From: Ephydatia muelleri
Taxonomy: Eukaryota; Porifera; Demospongiae; Spongillida; Spongillidae
Assembly (NCBI GenBank): GCA_013339895.1
Contig: JABACO010000001.1
Span: 14,449,604-14,513,603 of the forward strand
DNA length: 64,000 bases
Reading direction: 5' to 3'
Shown: positions 11,464 to 25,500 of the stretch, piece by piece
Layout of the letters: the number at the start of each line of letters is the position of its first letter
Numbering within the stretch: position 1 is the first letter of the stretch
The notes under the pieces: model-generated
Seen by the model: the letters and a program-made list of their open reading frames with translations, nothing else
The model's database searches: none
Told to the model about the DNA's origin: nothing
Translations under genes and position numbers: made by a program

Positions 11464-14400
11464 GGTGTGTGTGTGTGTGTGTGTGGGTGTGTGGTTGTGT
11501 ATAAGAAAATACGATAGTCACAGCAAAAAAAAGACGCAAATCATATTTCGATTTCACAAGTGATCTGTTTTTTCATATCTGTATCAAAACTGTTAACATT
11601 TTGGTACAGATATGAAAAAACAGATCACTTGTGAAATCAAAATATGATTTGCGCCTTTTTTTTGCTGTGAGTGTACAGGGCCATGTACGTAACAATGCAA
11701 GTGTGTGCACAAGTGTGAGCCAGCATGAGTTCATGTACTATGTGTGAGCTGAAAGTATTACAATCGTAGCCGAGTGGGTATGACAGATATATGACGATGA
11801 TTGTAGCAAGATGATGGCAAATAGGAAAGCTTTATTACACGACTAGAGGATGATGCGAGTGCGTAGCAAATAGCCTTACGCGTGCCGTTTTGAATACTGC
11901 CGGCGACGTGGGAGGCGCAAGATTACAGTAACCATTCACTCGGATCAGTTAATTTGGTACGATCGTCTGGCAAACTGAGCAGTCTTCTTGTTTCACTGCC
12001 TGAGTGAGACGCAAACAGTTGGCTTGCGAACGCTAGCTTAGTTTAATTAAGGCGGAGAAATGGGCGGAACAAAGAAGTTATCAAATTTTATTGTGGATTG
12101 GGAGACGGGTTGCATGCAAAAATGGTGCAATCGAGCGGGAAATGTGCATTAACTGTGCACAGCTGTATCTCCGTGACGGATGGAGTAAAAATTAACGAAC
12201 TGAACACATCAATAGCAACAGAACCCCCGTAGGTACGTACTGAACTTGAAGCGATTTGAACCCTCCTAGCTGAAGATGTTGCGGTTTTGAACCCCATGGG
12301 GTATCGAACCTCGTAGCATCAGCAAGGAACTGGTGCAAGACCAATGGTGTAGTATGAAGTTTTGAAAACAGGAGGTCGATTGCCATAACCGTCGGGAAGT
12401 TATACGCGATGCATTTTTATAACATTTTACGTGGGGTAATTTTCGCGGAAACTGTCCCATATATATTATACATATATATAACAATGTGGATATGAATTCA
12501 TTGTTTACAGTCTGGGATAGTATTTATACTATACTATACATATTAGAGTATGTGGTGGAGTGGAAGTGAGTGGCGTGAGCGCATTGCAAATTGATAACCT
12601 ACCTTGCAAATCTCTACAACCGAGTAATTGCTTCATTTGCAAGGATTATATGTTACATAGTCCGCTGGCTAAATAAATCAGCCAGCATTCAAAATGGCTC
12701 CTAAACGATTTCTGAAAAGGTGATGGAGGCCAATTAACTTGTAACGGTCTACGACTGGTACCAAAACACCACCTGATTATAAAGAAGAGTCGAAGAAATT
12801 AATAGACAGCCATCTGGTGTGTGAATGAAATGCATACAATGAACGAGGATCAGAATGCATGTTTTTACATCCCAAAGTTGATGGATCGCAATGAGCAATA
12901 CTACCACTTCCACAATTAAACAAAGCGTAGTGTAACGCGGCCACGAATTCAACAGAGAATGCTGTTAGAATATATTAGCAGCACTTAAAAGATACAATCA
13001 CAGCAGCTCTCTAGATACAAAAGGACCTACGCTTATATACAGATAAATGCACGTGCATACAGACAGACAGTCTACGGTTCAAAGGTGGACCACATCAGGT
13101 GATAATGTACATCTGCATTACACTGCTCCCTCCTCATTTGAGATGCTCTCTATTAATGTCCATAATAGTCAGGTGGACGACGTGTGCGTTGAGGGTACCG
13201 TGTGTTTGTTGGGCGGGGAATGAGTGACTGACGCCTATTGACAACAGGAGGATCTTCAATCGGAGGTGGTACATCAATGGGAGGTACAGGTACATCGCCA
13301 GCAGGTGGTTGTGCTTCTGGGAGTGGCTGTACTTCTTCGTCATCACTCATGATCTCCAACTGTTCACCTAATAGCTCAGGTTGAGGTACTCTGGCTGCAG
13401 ACTCTTCATTTTGAGTGACTCTAGTTTTAGTTGCTGGAACATGTGCTGGAGCTTGTATTCCTTCAATACACGGTTTCAGTCGATCGAAGTGCACTACTTG
13501 AGTACTTTTTCCTTTCCATGCTCTAATCTTGTAGTCACTCTCACCTATACGTTCTTGCACTCGATAAGGTCCTTTCCATGGATGATGCAGTTTCCTTGAC
13601 TGTCCACGAGGCACCACTATTGAGTGCAGCCAGACAACATCACCGACACTGTATGGTTTACCATGCACTTTCTCATCATAGAATGACTTCTGTCTCTTAT
13701 GCTCCGCATTGCATTTCTCTCGCACTACTGCATAAGCATTGTGTAAGGCATTCCTGAGCTCAGTTGCATATTCTCCTGCTGTGAAGCTATCACTTGGGCC
13801 AGTGCCATACATAAGGTCCACAGGAAGCCTTGCTTGACGACCAAACATCAGATAGAATGGAGTGTATCCTGTTGACGAGTGAACACTAGAATTATAGGCC
13901 ATGCACAGTTTTCTAATACACTGGTCCCAATCAGATTGATTGTTCACAGTAGTTGCCAACATGTCCAATAAAGTTCTATTGAACCTTTCAACCATGCCAT
14001 TACATTGGGGATGATAAGGTGTGGTACGTGACTTCTTAATGTGCAGCAGCTTACAAACTTCTCCAATAAGTTTTGACTCAAACTGTCTGCCCTGGTCCGA
14101 GTGCAATTGTTCTGGAGGGGAAAATCTACAGAACATTTCATTCACCAATTTCTCAGCCACTGTCACTGCCTCTTGGTTAGGTATAGCATAGACCTCAACC
14201 CACCGAGTGAAGTAATCACTAGCCACTAGTACATACCTATTGCCATCCTTTGTCTCCGGAAGGGGACCCATTATGTCCACCGCTACAATCTGCATGGGGG
14301 ACCCAGCCTGCACGGTTTGGAGTGCTGCTCTATTTTTTGGTGCACTTGTCTTCCTGGTAGCACAGCTTGCACAGGTTTTACACCACTCCCTTGCAGCTTC

Positions 14401-17400
14401 CATGCTTCCAGGCCAATAGAAGCGCTCCTTCAGACGGAAAGACATCTTCTCTTCTCCTATGTGCCCACCAACTGCACCACTGTGCAATTCATTCAGTAGA
14501 GTCGCCCGAAGTATAAAGGGTATCACAAGCTGGTGACCACAAAGTTGTCCTTTTTGAAGTGATCTCCACAATGTACCATTTCTGACACACAACATTTCCC
14601 ACAACTGGAAAAGGCGACGCCCCTCAAGACTCCAGGATTTGACTTCATCAGGATGTGGCTTGCGATCAAGTTCAACAGCTTGGAGCACTGGGCCCACAGA
14701 TGGATCAGCCAGCTGCAGTTTGCGCATCTCTTCGGAGGGGTATGACTGGAATGGAAGATTAATAATCACACCTACTTGGGTTGAAACATCATCAGTTGGG
14801 TTGTGTGAATCACGACCACACTGTCTGCAGGGCATCCTGGAGAGTGCATCTGCATTCCCATGCCGTATCCCTGGTCTATGTACAACAGTGAAGTTGTATT
14901 CTTGGAGACGTTCTATCCAACGGGCAAGTTGTCCTTCAGGCTCTCTAAAATTCTGAATCCATATCAGTGAGCCATGGTCTGTCCTCAAGGTGAAATGCTG
15001 TCCCAGCAAGTAACAGCGGAAGTGGTGTACGAACTCTACAACAGCAAGTAATTCTCGTCTTGTCACACAGTAGCGTTGCTCCTGTCTGCTTAATGATCTA
15101 CTTGCATAGGCAATAACACACTCACTACCATCATCTTGACCCTGAGAAAGGACTGCTCCTATGCCATTCTCACTAGCATCAGTGTCTAGGATGAACGTCT
15201 TTGAGTAGTCTGGGAAGGCAAGTACAGGTGCTGACACAAGGCATGCGCGGAGTTGATCAAATGCATTCTGACAATACTCATTCCATTCAAATGTTACATT
15301 CTTCTCCGTCAATCTCTGCAGAGGTTTTGCGAGGGAAGCAAAATTCTTGATGAACCGCCTGTAGTAGTTCACCAAGCCCAAGAACTGTTGTATTTCCCTC
15401 TTGTCAGTTGGAGTAGGCCAATTGGACACCACCTCTGTTTTGTCTGGGTCTGTTGAAATTCCACTGGCTGAGACAACATGCCCTAGAAACCTGACTTTCT
15501 GCTGGCAAAAATTACATTTCTTAGGTTGAAGCTTAAGACCAGCTTGCCTCAACCGTGTCAAAACATTGCCAAGGCAATGCAGGTGTTCTGAGAATGTCCT
15601 GCCCACAACAACAATATCGTCGAAGTACACCAAGCAGTCCGTCCACTTGAGATCATTCAGCACTCGATCCATCAATCGCTGAAAAGTTGCAGGTGCATTA
15701 CAAAGCCCGAAGGGCATTACCTTAAACTCAAACAATCCCTCTGGTGTTGTAAATGCAGTCTTCTGCCTGTCTGCCTCCTCGACTTCCACCTGCCAGTATC
15801 CGCTTGCAAGATCCAGTGTACTAAAGAACTTCGTTCCACCAAGTGTGTCTAGGGTGTCGTCCACACGAGGGAGTGGGTAGGCATCCTTCTTCGTGACTGA
15901 ATTCACTTTTCTGTAATCAACACAAAATCGCATAGAGCCGTCTTTCTTACGTACCAGTATGATTGGAGAGGACCATGGGCTGTGAGATGGTTGGATGACA
16001 TCCTTTTCCAGCATTTCATCCAGCATTTTTCTTACTTCGAGCCGACGAGCTTGTGGGACACGACGTGGTAACTGGTGTATTGGTTGGGCATCTCCTGTAT
16101 CTAGGTGGTGCTTGATTTCTCCTGTTCGACCTATATTACCAGGGTGTAAACTGAATACATCAGCATAATCCAAGAGAACAGAAAACAACATCTCTTTATC
16201 CCTGACACTGAGATGGTCACCAATCTTGGATACCATCTCCCACAGAGCCTTTTGATCATCGTGTGGGACATCCTTATCTCTTGATACGGCGTGAACATTG
16301 AGGTCTTCATCACCTGGAGGATCTTTCTCCAAGGCCTCCATAGTGGCAATCCGGGTCCCTTTCTTCACCACCACAGCCTCCTTTCTTGGATTGAGCACTC
16401 TGAGTGGAACAGAACGTCCTGAAGGACTAACAACAGCATGAGCAACCATTAGTCCATGGCGACCATGCCGGTCACCCTCCACAATCCAGGAATGATTGAA
16501 TACTTGATGATCCAGCTCCACCATGATTTCCTGCTCACTTTCAGCAGGGATTAGCAACTTTTGCTTCACAACCAATCCTATCAGAGGAGTGCATGTGTAT
16601 GGCTTCTGTTGAGTATTATCAAGTGATAGTGACACTCTTTGACATGGGAAGTCGATACGTCTCAGCCCGCTATCTATGACACATCTACACTGCTCCAAAA
16701 AATCTAGACCCAGGATTGCTTCAACTGACAAGTCATCTACTATGACAAATGTAGCAGCCATTGGGGTAGGAACTTCAGCAAATTTCAATTGCACTAAACC
16801 TACTCCCCTTATACTAAGTGGTATGCCACTTACACCAACCAACCTTTGTCCAGTGCCTTCCTCCAATTTGAGTTTGCTGTCCAATTTGGCTGCCTTAGCC
16901 CAAATGTCACTACGAAGGAGAGAAACTGCTGCTCCTGTGTCAATTATAAACTCAATTGGTAGGGTGGCTATACAACTTAACTTAACCCACAGTTTACTGA
17001 CAGAGTGGGCACAGTTAAAACACTATTCTGGGTCCTTACAGGCTCTCCCCCTCGTGCTGGACCCCCTAGCACTGGAGGGTGGCAGTTTTCCTGCTGCTGT
17101 TGTTTACTACTGACTGGACAATTGCGTGCTATGTGACCCATTCCTCCACAACTCCAACATGTAACAGTACTTCTACCACCGTAACGCCCTCCAAACCTAC
17201 GTAAGGGCGGACGCCCCTGGCTTCCTGAACTTGGTTCCTGCAATAGCTTCTCTAAACGGTCTAGGCGCTCGACGAGCAGTTTCATTTCTTTCGTTCCCTC
17301 TGTTGTGACAGTAGCAACAGCTGGCTCTTTTTGATGTGGTACCGCACATACGGGCTCTGAATGTTGTTGAGTAGGAATGCTAACCGTGCCGGTAATGGAC

Positions 17401-19514
17401 TTACTACTGCTATGCCCCAGATATGTCTCCATCTCAATAGTGGTGGTAACAGCTGCTTCCACGGTTTTAGGACGCGTCTGCCGTACACTAAAGGAGAGAT
17501 GAGAATCTTCAATCTGAGACAAAAATTGGTTCAGCGCAAGGCGTTCGCGGGCCTTTTCTTCGAGATCTGGGTACGCTTTATCCGCGAGTACTCTTAATGC
17601 GTCACCAAACGAAGCCCAGTCCTCGTCGTTTTGCCTCTTCCTAACCTGAAGTTCTGCCATGTGCAGGTCCCTTGAACTGTCGGGGTGGAAACGACGACGT
17701 AACGCATCTTTGCACTCACCGTATTTCGTACGAGCGTCTTGCGCTAGCCTCCGGTACGCTGTATGAGCCTTTCCGGTAAGTCGCACTCGAATCCATTTCA
17801 GTTTCTCTTCGTCACTGTCCCACTTGTTCACTGCTGCGCAGTCTTCAAAGTGCTCTATCCAGTCGTCCCAGCGACTAATTCCAGATTCGCCGCTAAAAGG
17901 TTCGGGTAGGAGAACTGGTCGAGCCATTCCAGCTGCCGACTACGCCAATGTAACGCGGCCACGAATTCAACAGAGAATGCTGTTAGAATATATTAGCAGC
18001 ACTTAAAAGATACAATCACAGCAGCTCTCTAGATACAAAAGGACCTACGCTTATATACAGATAAATGCACGTGCATACAGACAGACAGTCTACGGTTCAA
18101 AGGTGGACCACATCAGGTGATAATGTACATCTGCATTACAGTAGTATCGGGGAAACCGCCTTATGATCCTAATGAGATCCAAACCCAACATAGTGGATTA
18201 CATGTGAAAGTATATCAGGCTGGGGAAGAAACAAGTGCAATTTTGGAGATACTTAATCGTATTTTATTGTTCATGTTATATGATTTGAATTAAATTTGTT
18301 TTCTCACTTCCTAAGATGTTCAATTGGTATTTTTATTCGTATTAATTCAATTGACTACTGTGGTGTTCGCCACAAGAGTAACCACATCACTATGTCACTT
18401 CACTGCCGCACCGCACCAGTATACGTCATTTCACTGCACCACGCACCACCACACCACGCCGCACGGAGCGGTCATCCGTTGTCTTGACCGGTAATATCCG
18501 GATCACTGCAAGATATGATATATGTTGTGTATCCAACTCCGAACTTTATAGGCTTCTGTTGTATTCCTTGCATTGGATTTTCTACGTTGTGCGTTCCACG
18601 CTTGCTATCTATGGTTCGTTCAACCGTGGCATTGGACATAACAACTACTTAACTACTAGTAAATCAATAAATAATAACAACTAAAAGCAAGAGAATAAGA
18701 AGTCACGACAAGTGGACAATGCAATACAAAGATGAAGTACATGTAATGATTGCATATGTATGCCTCCATGTACATGTACAGGCATGCAGGGGCGGATCCA
18801 GGATTTTGGGAAAGGGGGGGTCTGATAAATGTATTCACAACTGGGTGAGGGTACGGGAGGTGGCGTGCCCCCTCCGGTGACAGCAAAGGGGTCTGGAGGC
18901 GAAGCCCCAGCCGCTTTTTTGCTTTTGCGTTTATTTAGCATGAAATTGACAGTGATATCAAATACATATACATCACGCGATATCCGGATTACTACTCTGA
19001 TTACTAGAGCCTGCATGGATAGCGACGAGAAAACTGTTCATTCTTCACAATGCTATAGTTCCTACTGCTCAGCAATTAAATTCGTGACGCAAAGCTTTTG
19101 TGAATTTGTGACCGAAGCGTGGAAGTGGCTAAGCACCAGCTACATGTATATATATATAATAGATTATCTCTGATATGTCGGTCTATAAACGACTCATGCA
19201 AGTTTACTATAGTACTAGTATTTTTAGTTTATTTAGCTCTATAGCTATCTGTCTTCTGAGGAAAAGAATCTGAGATCCATCCCATTCACGTCTTTTGATC
19301 GCTTTATACCTCAATTCCTGCTCACACGCACCGTTCGATCGATCGCGCGATTTAATATTTCGTTAATACACATGTAGGAGATTTAATTAGATCGATATAG
19401 ACCCCGCTTGGCTAGAACGATGTGCAATCTTGCAAATCCAAGGACTGTAACATGCAGAACGCTGCATAGATTACAGTATGCATTACGTCATTCTTCATAT
19501 AGGAAAGGGTCCGG

Positions 19515-19551
<37 letters not shown>

Positions 19552-22500
19552 ATCCGCCCCTGGCATGGGTAGGTGTATAGGTCAAGGTTAGTGACCAGAA
19601 TGTGTAATCATTTGGTACTAATACAGGAGAAGGTTTGGCGTACTTGTATGATGTAAACATGATCACAATCTTATGGTTAATTATCACACAGATAAATATT
19701 GCCTATCAGATATCTTGGAGTAGATCAGCATACAACTGCAATGATTCGACTATCGCATCCGGCACATATTTGGGTCAAGACAGTCTCTCTTGCTCAGTGG
19801 GATGCACTGGATATGTTGGGACCATGCTGTACAGATGCACCGCATTCAGTGAGCGTGATAACTGGAGCTATGGAAGGAACGAGTATCAGTACAATGTTAC
19901 TGGAGTTTCCTACTTTGAATTTAGGTGAGTGATTCACTTGCTAGTCAACTTTCTACAGGTTTTGGTACCAGACGTAGTGTAGTACAGATCTGGCATACAT
20001 GTACAATATGCATGCAATCATTAATTTGTTTGCACGAGAGTGCGTATACTAAGACCAAATTGGATCCGCAGCACCTAGGAACTTACGTATGCAAGAATTT
20101 GCTATAATCAAGGATTATTTACTCCTTGTGTACTACATGATTTGGGTTTTTAAAGTGCAGTCGAGTGCGTGTGCATTTACTCGCATTATTCGTACATGTA
20201 GTATGTCGTATTAGTATTGTAGGCATGCAGGACTGGTGGTGGTGGAGGAGGAGGAAAACTGGTGGTAGTTGCTAATGAAACTTTACTGCATGTTTGATAA
20301 ATCCACACCAACTATTTGAAAGCCTGAAATGTCTACTGTTATTACAGTATTCACTTCATACATGTAGGTACAGATATCTAAGGGATTGTTTTATATGCAG
20401 GTATTCTAGTGAGGGTCAGTCGAATGTGCAGGGTAGCCCATCTCATGTCAACTACAGTGCTTGGTGCCTAAGACTGAGCTTCACATATCCAGAAATCGAA
20501 GGACATCGGATTTGCATACCTTTCGTTTTGGAATTTTTGTCCTTGATATCTTACAAGAAAGTTACCCAGTATCCATTTTAGAAATTGAGTTGCATTTTAA
20601 GTTCAAAATTTTCTGTGAATATTCAAGCAAATAAATTACAAAACCTCGTTTGCGTGTACACGACTTTTTTTAATTTGATTGTTATTAGACAACCAAAAAT
20701 GCAAAAGTAGTTGCAACCTCTTAAACGTGCTCATCTAAATCAAATAGTATTGGAAACAATAATAATATAATCACAAATAATTATCTGTCACTTCGACTTG
20801 ATTAAAAGAGCTTTTCCGTAAACATGTACACAAATCGGTATCACAATGTCCTAATTATTGAATTCCAATGCTAATACTTCTTGCTCCTCAGCAGATACTG
20901 GAGGTGCAAAGCAAATATATATATTTAGATACATTTTACTATTTTTTGATGGTATCCATGTTTTATACTTGTCACTTCGATTGAATTTTAAACATAATTA
21001 CTTCAGTTACCGATACTAGCTTCATAATTACATTAACGCTAGATTTTTAATTACTTTCATACTATTAATAAAAATAGCAGTACAAAAAAAATAATTAAAT
21101 AAAAATGGCGGACAACTATTTTATAACTGTCATGCATCAGGTGGGTGTGGTGGCAAAGGGCGTGGTCAGATTGGGCGAGGCTTGTTTGTTCGTGACTTAC
21201 ATGTAGTTTCAGCTGTTCAAATTTGTGCGCAGTTGATGTCTATTTGTTACTGTTCATACAAATACGCGTATTCTTTGTTTCTCCAACTATAACTATTTAC
21301 TCGTGATGGGGTAGAGAAAATTCAAATATAAAAAGTGGCGAATCTCAGTATGTGCCTATATAACGGTACAATAAGGTTGTATTCTGATACGCCTCTGTAA
21401 CGGCTCTGTTGCGCTGAATGACGTTCCTTTTAGCATGGGACGCCGTCAGGGGCGAATCATGTGCCTCAGCTGGAGCAGGAGAACAGGAAAAGCGCTGAAG
21501 TTGTCTTGAAAGAGGTTGACATTGTGTCCCTTATGTCATGGAGGCGTATATAGCCGCGGCTGAATGAAATCACCGGCATGAATTAATTGCTAGGCGCCTG
21601 GCTATCCACTCTCAAGTGCCCAAGCACTCCATGACAAATTGACTTATGAACATGACGCTATTTTCGTTTAATAATCGGTAATCATAAATCATTTTCACTC
21701 GTACAACATGTGACGTTAAATAAACAAATAGCTATGCAGTTATGTACTACCCAGCGGAGATAATTGTTGGGTAGAGGAGAAAGGTATGCTTCATGCAGGT
21801 CTTTGATTGTGTAGGTTTTATCTCATTGCATAGGGTGGAAATCTAGTAGTCTCGTACCCAGACCCTGATTCCCACAGCTGCGGATGGATTACATCACTGT
21901 AATCCATCCGCAGCTGTGGAATCAGGGTCTGGGTACGAGACTAGAAATCTAGAGTTCTTGGTCGTATGGCAGGACTGTCAAAGCATTCATTGCCGCAGCA
22001 AGTTGGTTCTAATCTCTTCATCATGCATTACCATGCATGCAATTGAGAGCTGGTTTCGCGTATACATGTAAACTGCACTTCAAAGCATTTATTACTGCAC
22101 CGGTGCAGTCATGTTATCTTGCACCGTATTGTCTTGCATAATGCACAATTAACTTTTATTAATTAATCGCAGACTATGATAGCATAATTGGATCATGCAC
22201 CATCAACCGCATGTATCGCAATGCATGCATGCACGGATAATACTCGTAACTAGTGAAATGAACAAGAAAAGCGTGGAAATTGTCTATATAAAAATATACT
22301 GATAGAACTTACGCATAAGCGTCGAAACATACAACCACTTTGAAAGTTAATGCCGCGAGTGCTACTGACAAATAGAATGACTTGAGGCATATCCCACTGG
22401 GTTCGAGCAAGGATTGTAATAGTTAATAATCCTTGGTTAGAGCTACTGCTGGTTCAAGTAGAAACGATAAATTAAAAGAACAGATCACATTGCACACTGC

Positions 22501-25500
22501 CATGAGGCATAACGGATTTATTGTGTGCACACATAATTTCTGAATGTTTGGTCAGTCCCTATCGGCATGCGTTGCATGATTTATTTATGAACTAACTGAC
22601 TTTTCAATCCATGCACATATGCGTGGGCGTACCACAGTAGCCACACCCTCGCGCTGAAGCGCTGTATTATAAACTTTCGTTATTTTACTGTTCAATGTGA
22701 GCCAAAAGTTTCATCGTAGACGTCATGAATGATTAAAAGGTATTAACATGATATCTTGCGTCATAAAATACACATTTATGAATAATTTTTTAATTATGCA
22801 TGGTAGAAATTAATTTAAATGTCTTGATTTTAGCAAAAGGATTCTTAATATTTTTTGCATGAAAAATGCATATAATAATCGATTTTTAGAGTATATTAAA
22901 CATGTTTGAAATTCAATGTGGAAAAAACAACAGGATGACCGCGTATGTATATTTCTGGATATGAGCCGCTGCTAAATTCATACTGCAATTAGCCATTTAT
23001 TAATAATATTGAACTGTAACATACGTTGTGCGCAGTTATATGTACACACTGAAACCATTTACTATGTATGATCTTGCATTGCAGTATGTACACTGAGTTT
23101 GATAGTCATAGTCTCAAAAGCTTTCTACAATGTACATCTCCACGACGTCGTTAATTTGTTACATCACATTACATCAGAATTATAATGCAGATACCAAAAG
23201 AGGTTTGCTAGTGCAACTCGCTCGCGATCCTATACCTACCATACAAATGTATAATCAAGAAAGCTAAACATAAACATTCCCCTTCTTGTCCAGTACGCAA
23301 TGCTATTTATAAGAAGCATAATTAGACATTTAGGTGTACATGTACCCAGGGCTGCCGCGATATATCGCGATATATTTTATATATCGCGATATGCGATATT
23401 TTTTAGTCATATCGCGATAGCGATATTTTTGTCATATCGCGATTCAAACGTGCATGGGATATACAGAGATAGACGGAAGAATAGACGGAAAAAGACAAAA
23501 ATATACGAAAAGTCATTCAGCAGCTGCAACTAGTGTTGGGCCGCACACATTCGAATTCTGCTGCGGTGCTGCGTACATGTATATATATACTGTAAATTAT
23601 CCGCCCCCATCGAAATAAAAATCAGCCGCCCGTGTAAGTATTTGTGACGTGTACCACGAACGCTTATAATAAGTACCTCTTTGTCACCATATTATATATG
23701 TACATGTATTTTTTCCTGAAATATTGTCACGGAAGATTTAACGGTTATGGAGATTACATCATTAAACACGTCTCTTTTTTCGGGCTACTTGTATAGTGGC
23801 AAAATTACAACACGACTATAAAATCATTTTGGAATCATTATGTGATCGGAAAGCATATCATTAATGTTCAATCACGCAGTGATTTAATCCTCTCTTAAAT
23901 TCTTTTCCTGCATGTGATATTATGCTACAAAAATTGTATGTATCCGGCCGGTCGAGTAAGTGACTTCATGCATGATTTCTTTTCTGCATGGTGTATAACT
24001 CATGCCGTGGAGCAAGCCCTTTCTAAAGGTACAGTCATAGCTAGATACTTCCTTATACCATTTTGGCAACACTCTATTCATGTACATGTATACCGGTATA
24101 TGTACCAATGTACAGTGTCTCTTCCCCCCCCCGGACCGGCTTCCCCCCTTCCGCGCTCTATAGCATTTATGTGTTTGTTCTTGTGTCGCCACCCCAACAA
24201 CGCAACCTCAACTTGCATGAAAAGTGTGTGTGGTTATTTAATAAATAATTGCTCGATGAATATATTAAAAATATATCGCGATACAATATCGCGATATTTT
24301 ACTCATATCGCGATATAGGCGATATCGGCTAAAGACCATATCGCGGCAGCACTGTATGTACCGCGGAGAAAACTGTCCTGTACCCCTGCAATACGAGTCT
24401 ACAATACAGAATGCCTGCAGCGAGAGATTCGCCATCTTATTTATTATCTATGAACCAACTCCCTGAGCAATTCATGCACTGATCAATGTGTCCAGCTACA
24501 TGCCGGTACATTTAGTGCACAAGTTTGAAATGAATTGTGTGTCCATCGCAGTTTCGCCGGCTGCTGTTTTCTCAGCACGCTACAGATTGGAAGAGATGGA
24601 TCATGGTCATTGATAATGAGAGGAAACCTCACTGTGCGAAAGGATACGGGGATCATCAATTCGTCTCCAGAGGTGACCATGCCTCCCATTGTGAACGTAC
24701 CGTCACGCTGTGTTAGCCAAATTCGTCTTGATGGTACGTAGAACGATACATTGATGCATGAGTGCCCTCTGTATACGTACAGTATATTAGTGTAATAACG
24801 TGCAATCCTAGTACATACAACAAATCTCATTATACCAATTAGACTATGATGTAACACCTGCATGTCGTGCGCATGTGAAAGAAGTGGTTTCACTGGTCCC
24901 AGTAGCGGTAATCGCCATAGAAGGCTGGAGGACGTCGTTCTCGCTCAGGGTACCATTATGTTCTTGTTCCTCCGCTAGGGCAGTTGCATGCGGATGGATT
25001 ACATTGCCGCTCAAGGGGTTTGGGAAAATGCCTTTATAAAAAATGGTGCCAATAGTTGACAAATTCCAGAACGCTTAATTGACCGCAGGAATGTGCAATG
25101 TAAACTAATATGCCTATGACAGCCAAAAGCCGGATCTCGCACAAACATGATTATCCGACTTTAAACTTTAGGCTGTTGGATTTTTTTTTAAAGGAAGATA
25201 TTTAGAATGCTGTGCGATTTATCTTTGTGTGCAAGCTTGATAGGAAAAACAAATTGAGCTAGGCGATAACAATTTTGTTGGAAGCTGCGACTACTTTACC
25301 AACAGGGTATGGAGCAACGCTTTGTTACGCTTAGCTACTCTATATCGTCGACTATCTGCACAGACGAACCTGGATCGTCTATAGTTGTTTGCGTTTCGTC
25401 CTTAGTTACCCTATTATGATGGGCCAGGTTAGCAACTACTCCTCCAAAGGTCAAGCTACGCGGTTTGTGGAGAAGCACAAGAAGATCGCTCAATAACTGC

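Larger units (their letters stand above)
12931..18140 (-). mobile_element. Ty3/Gypsy LTR retrotransposon, looks whole
   Basis: A 5.2-kb element with two 192-bp LTRs that I read as identical, TG...CA ends and a 4-bp target duplication GTAG. Inside, on the minus strand, are gag then pol, in Ty3/Gypsy order (protease, reverse transcriptase, RNase H, integrase). I see no clear break, so it looks whole and very young. It sits antisense in intron 1 of the receptor gene. No envelope gene is visible. Confidence 0.93.

Noticed and set aside
4640-12480. A single large inverted duplication joining repeat families A and B
   Set aside because: Both families have inverted copies, but their order is A then B on both sides rather than mirrored, so separate dispersed repeats fit better.
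14317-14956. Several + strand frames of 60-105 codons across pol
   Set aside because: Antisense shadows of the Gypsy Pol frame.
20294-20581. A 95-codon + strand frame in intron 2
   Set aside because: No splice sites in phase with exons 2 and 3, and the exon 2 to exon 3 join is already complete.
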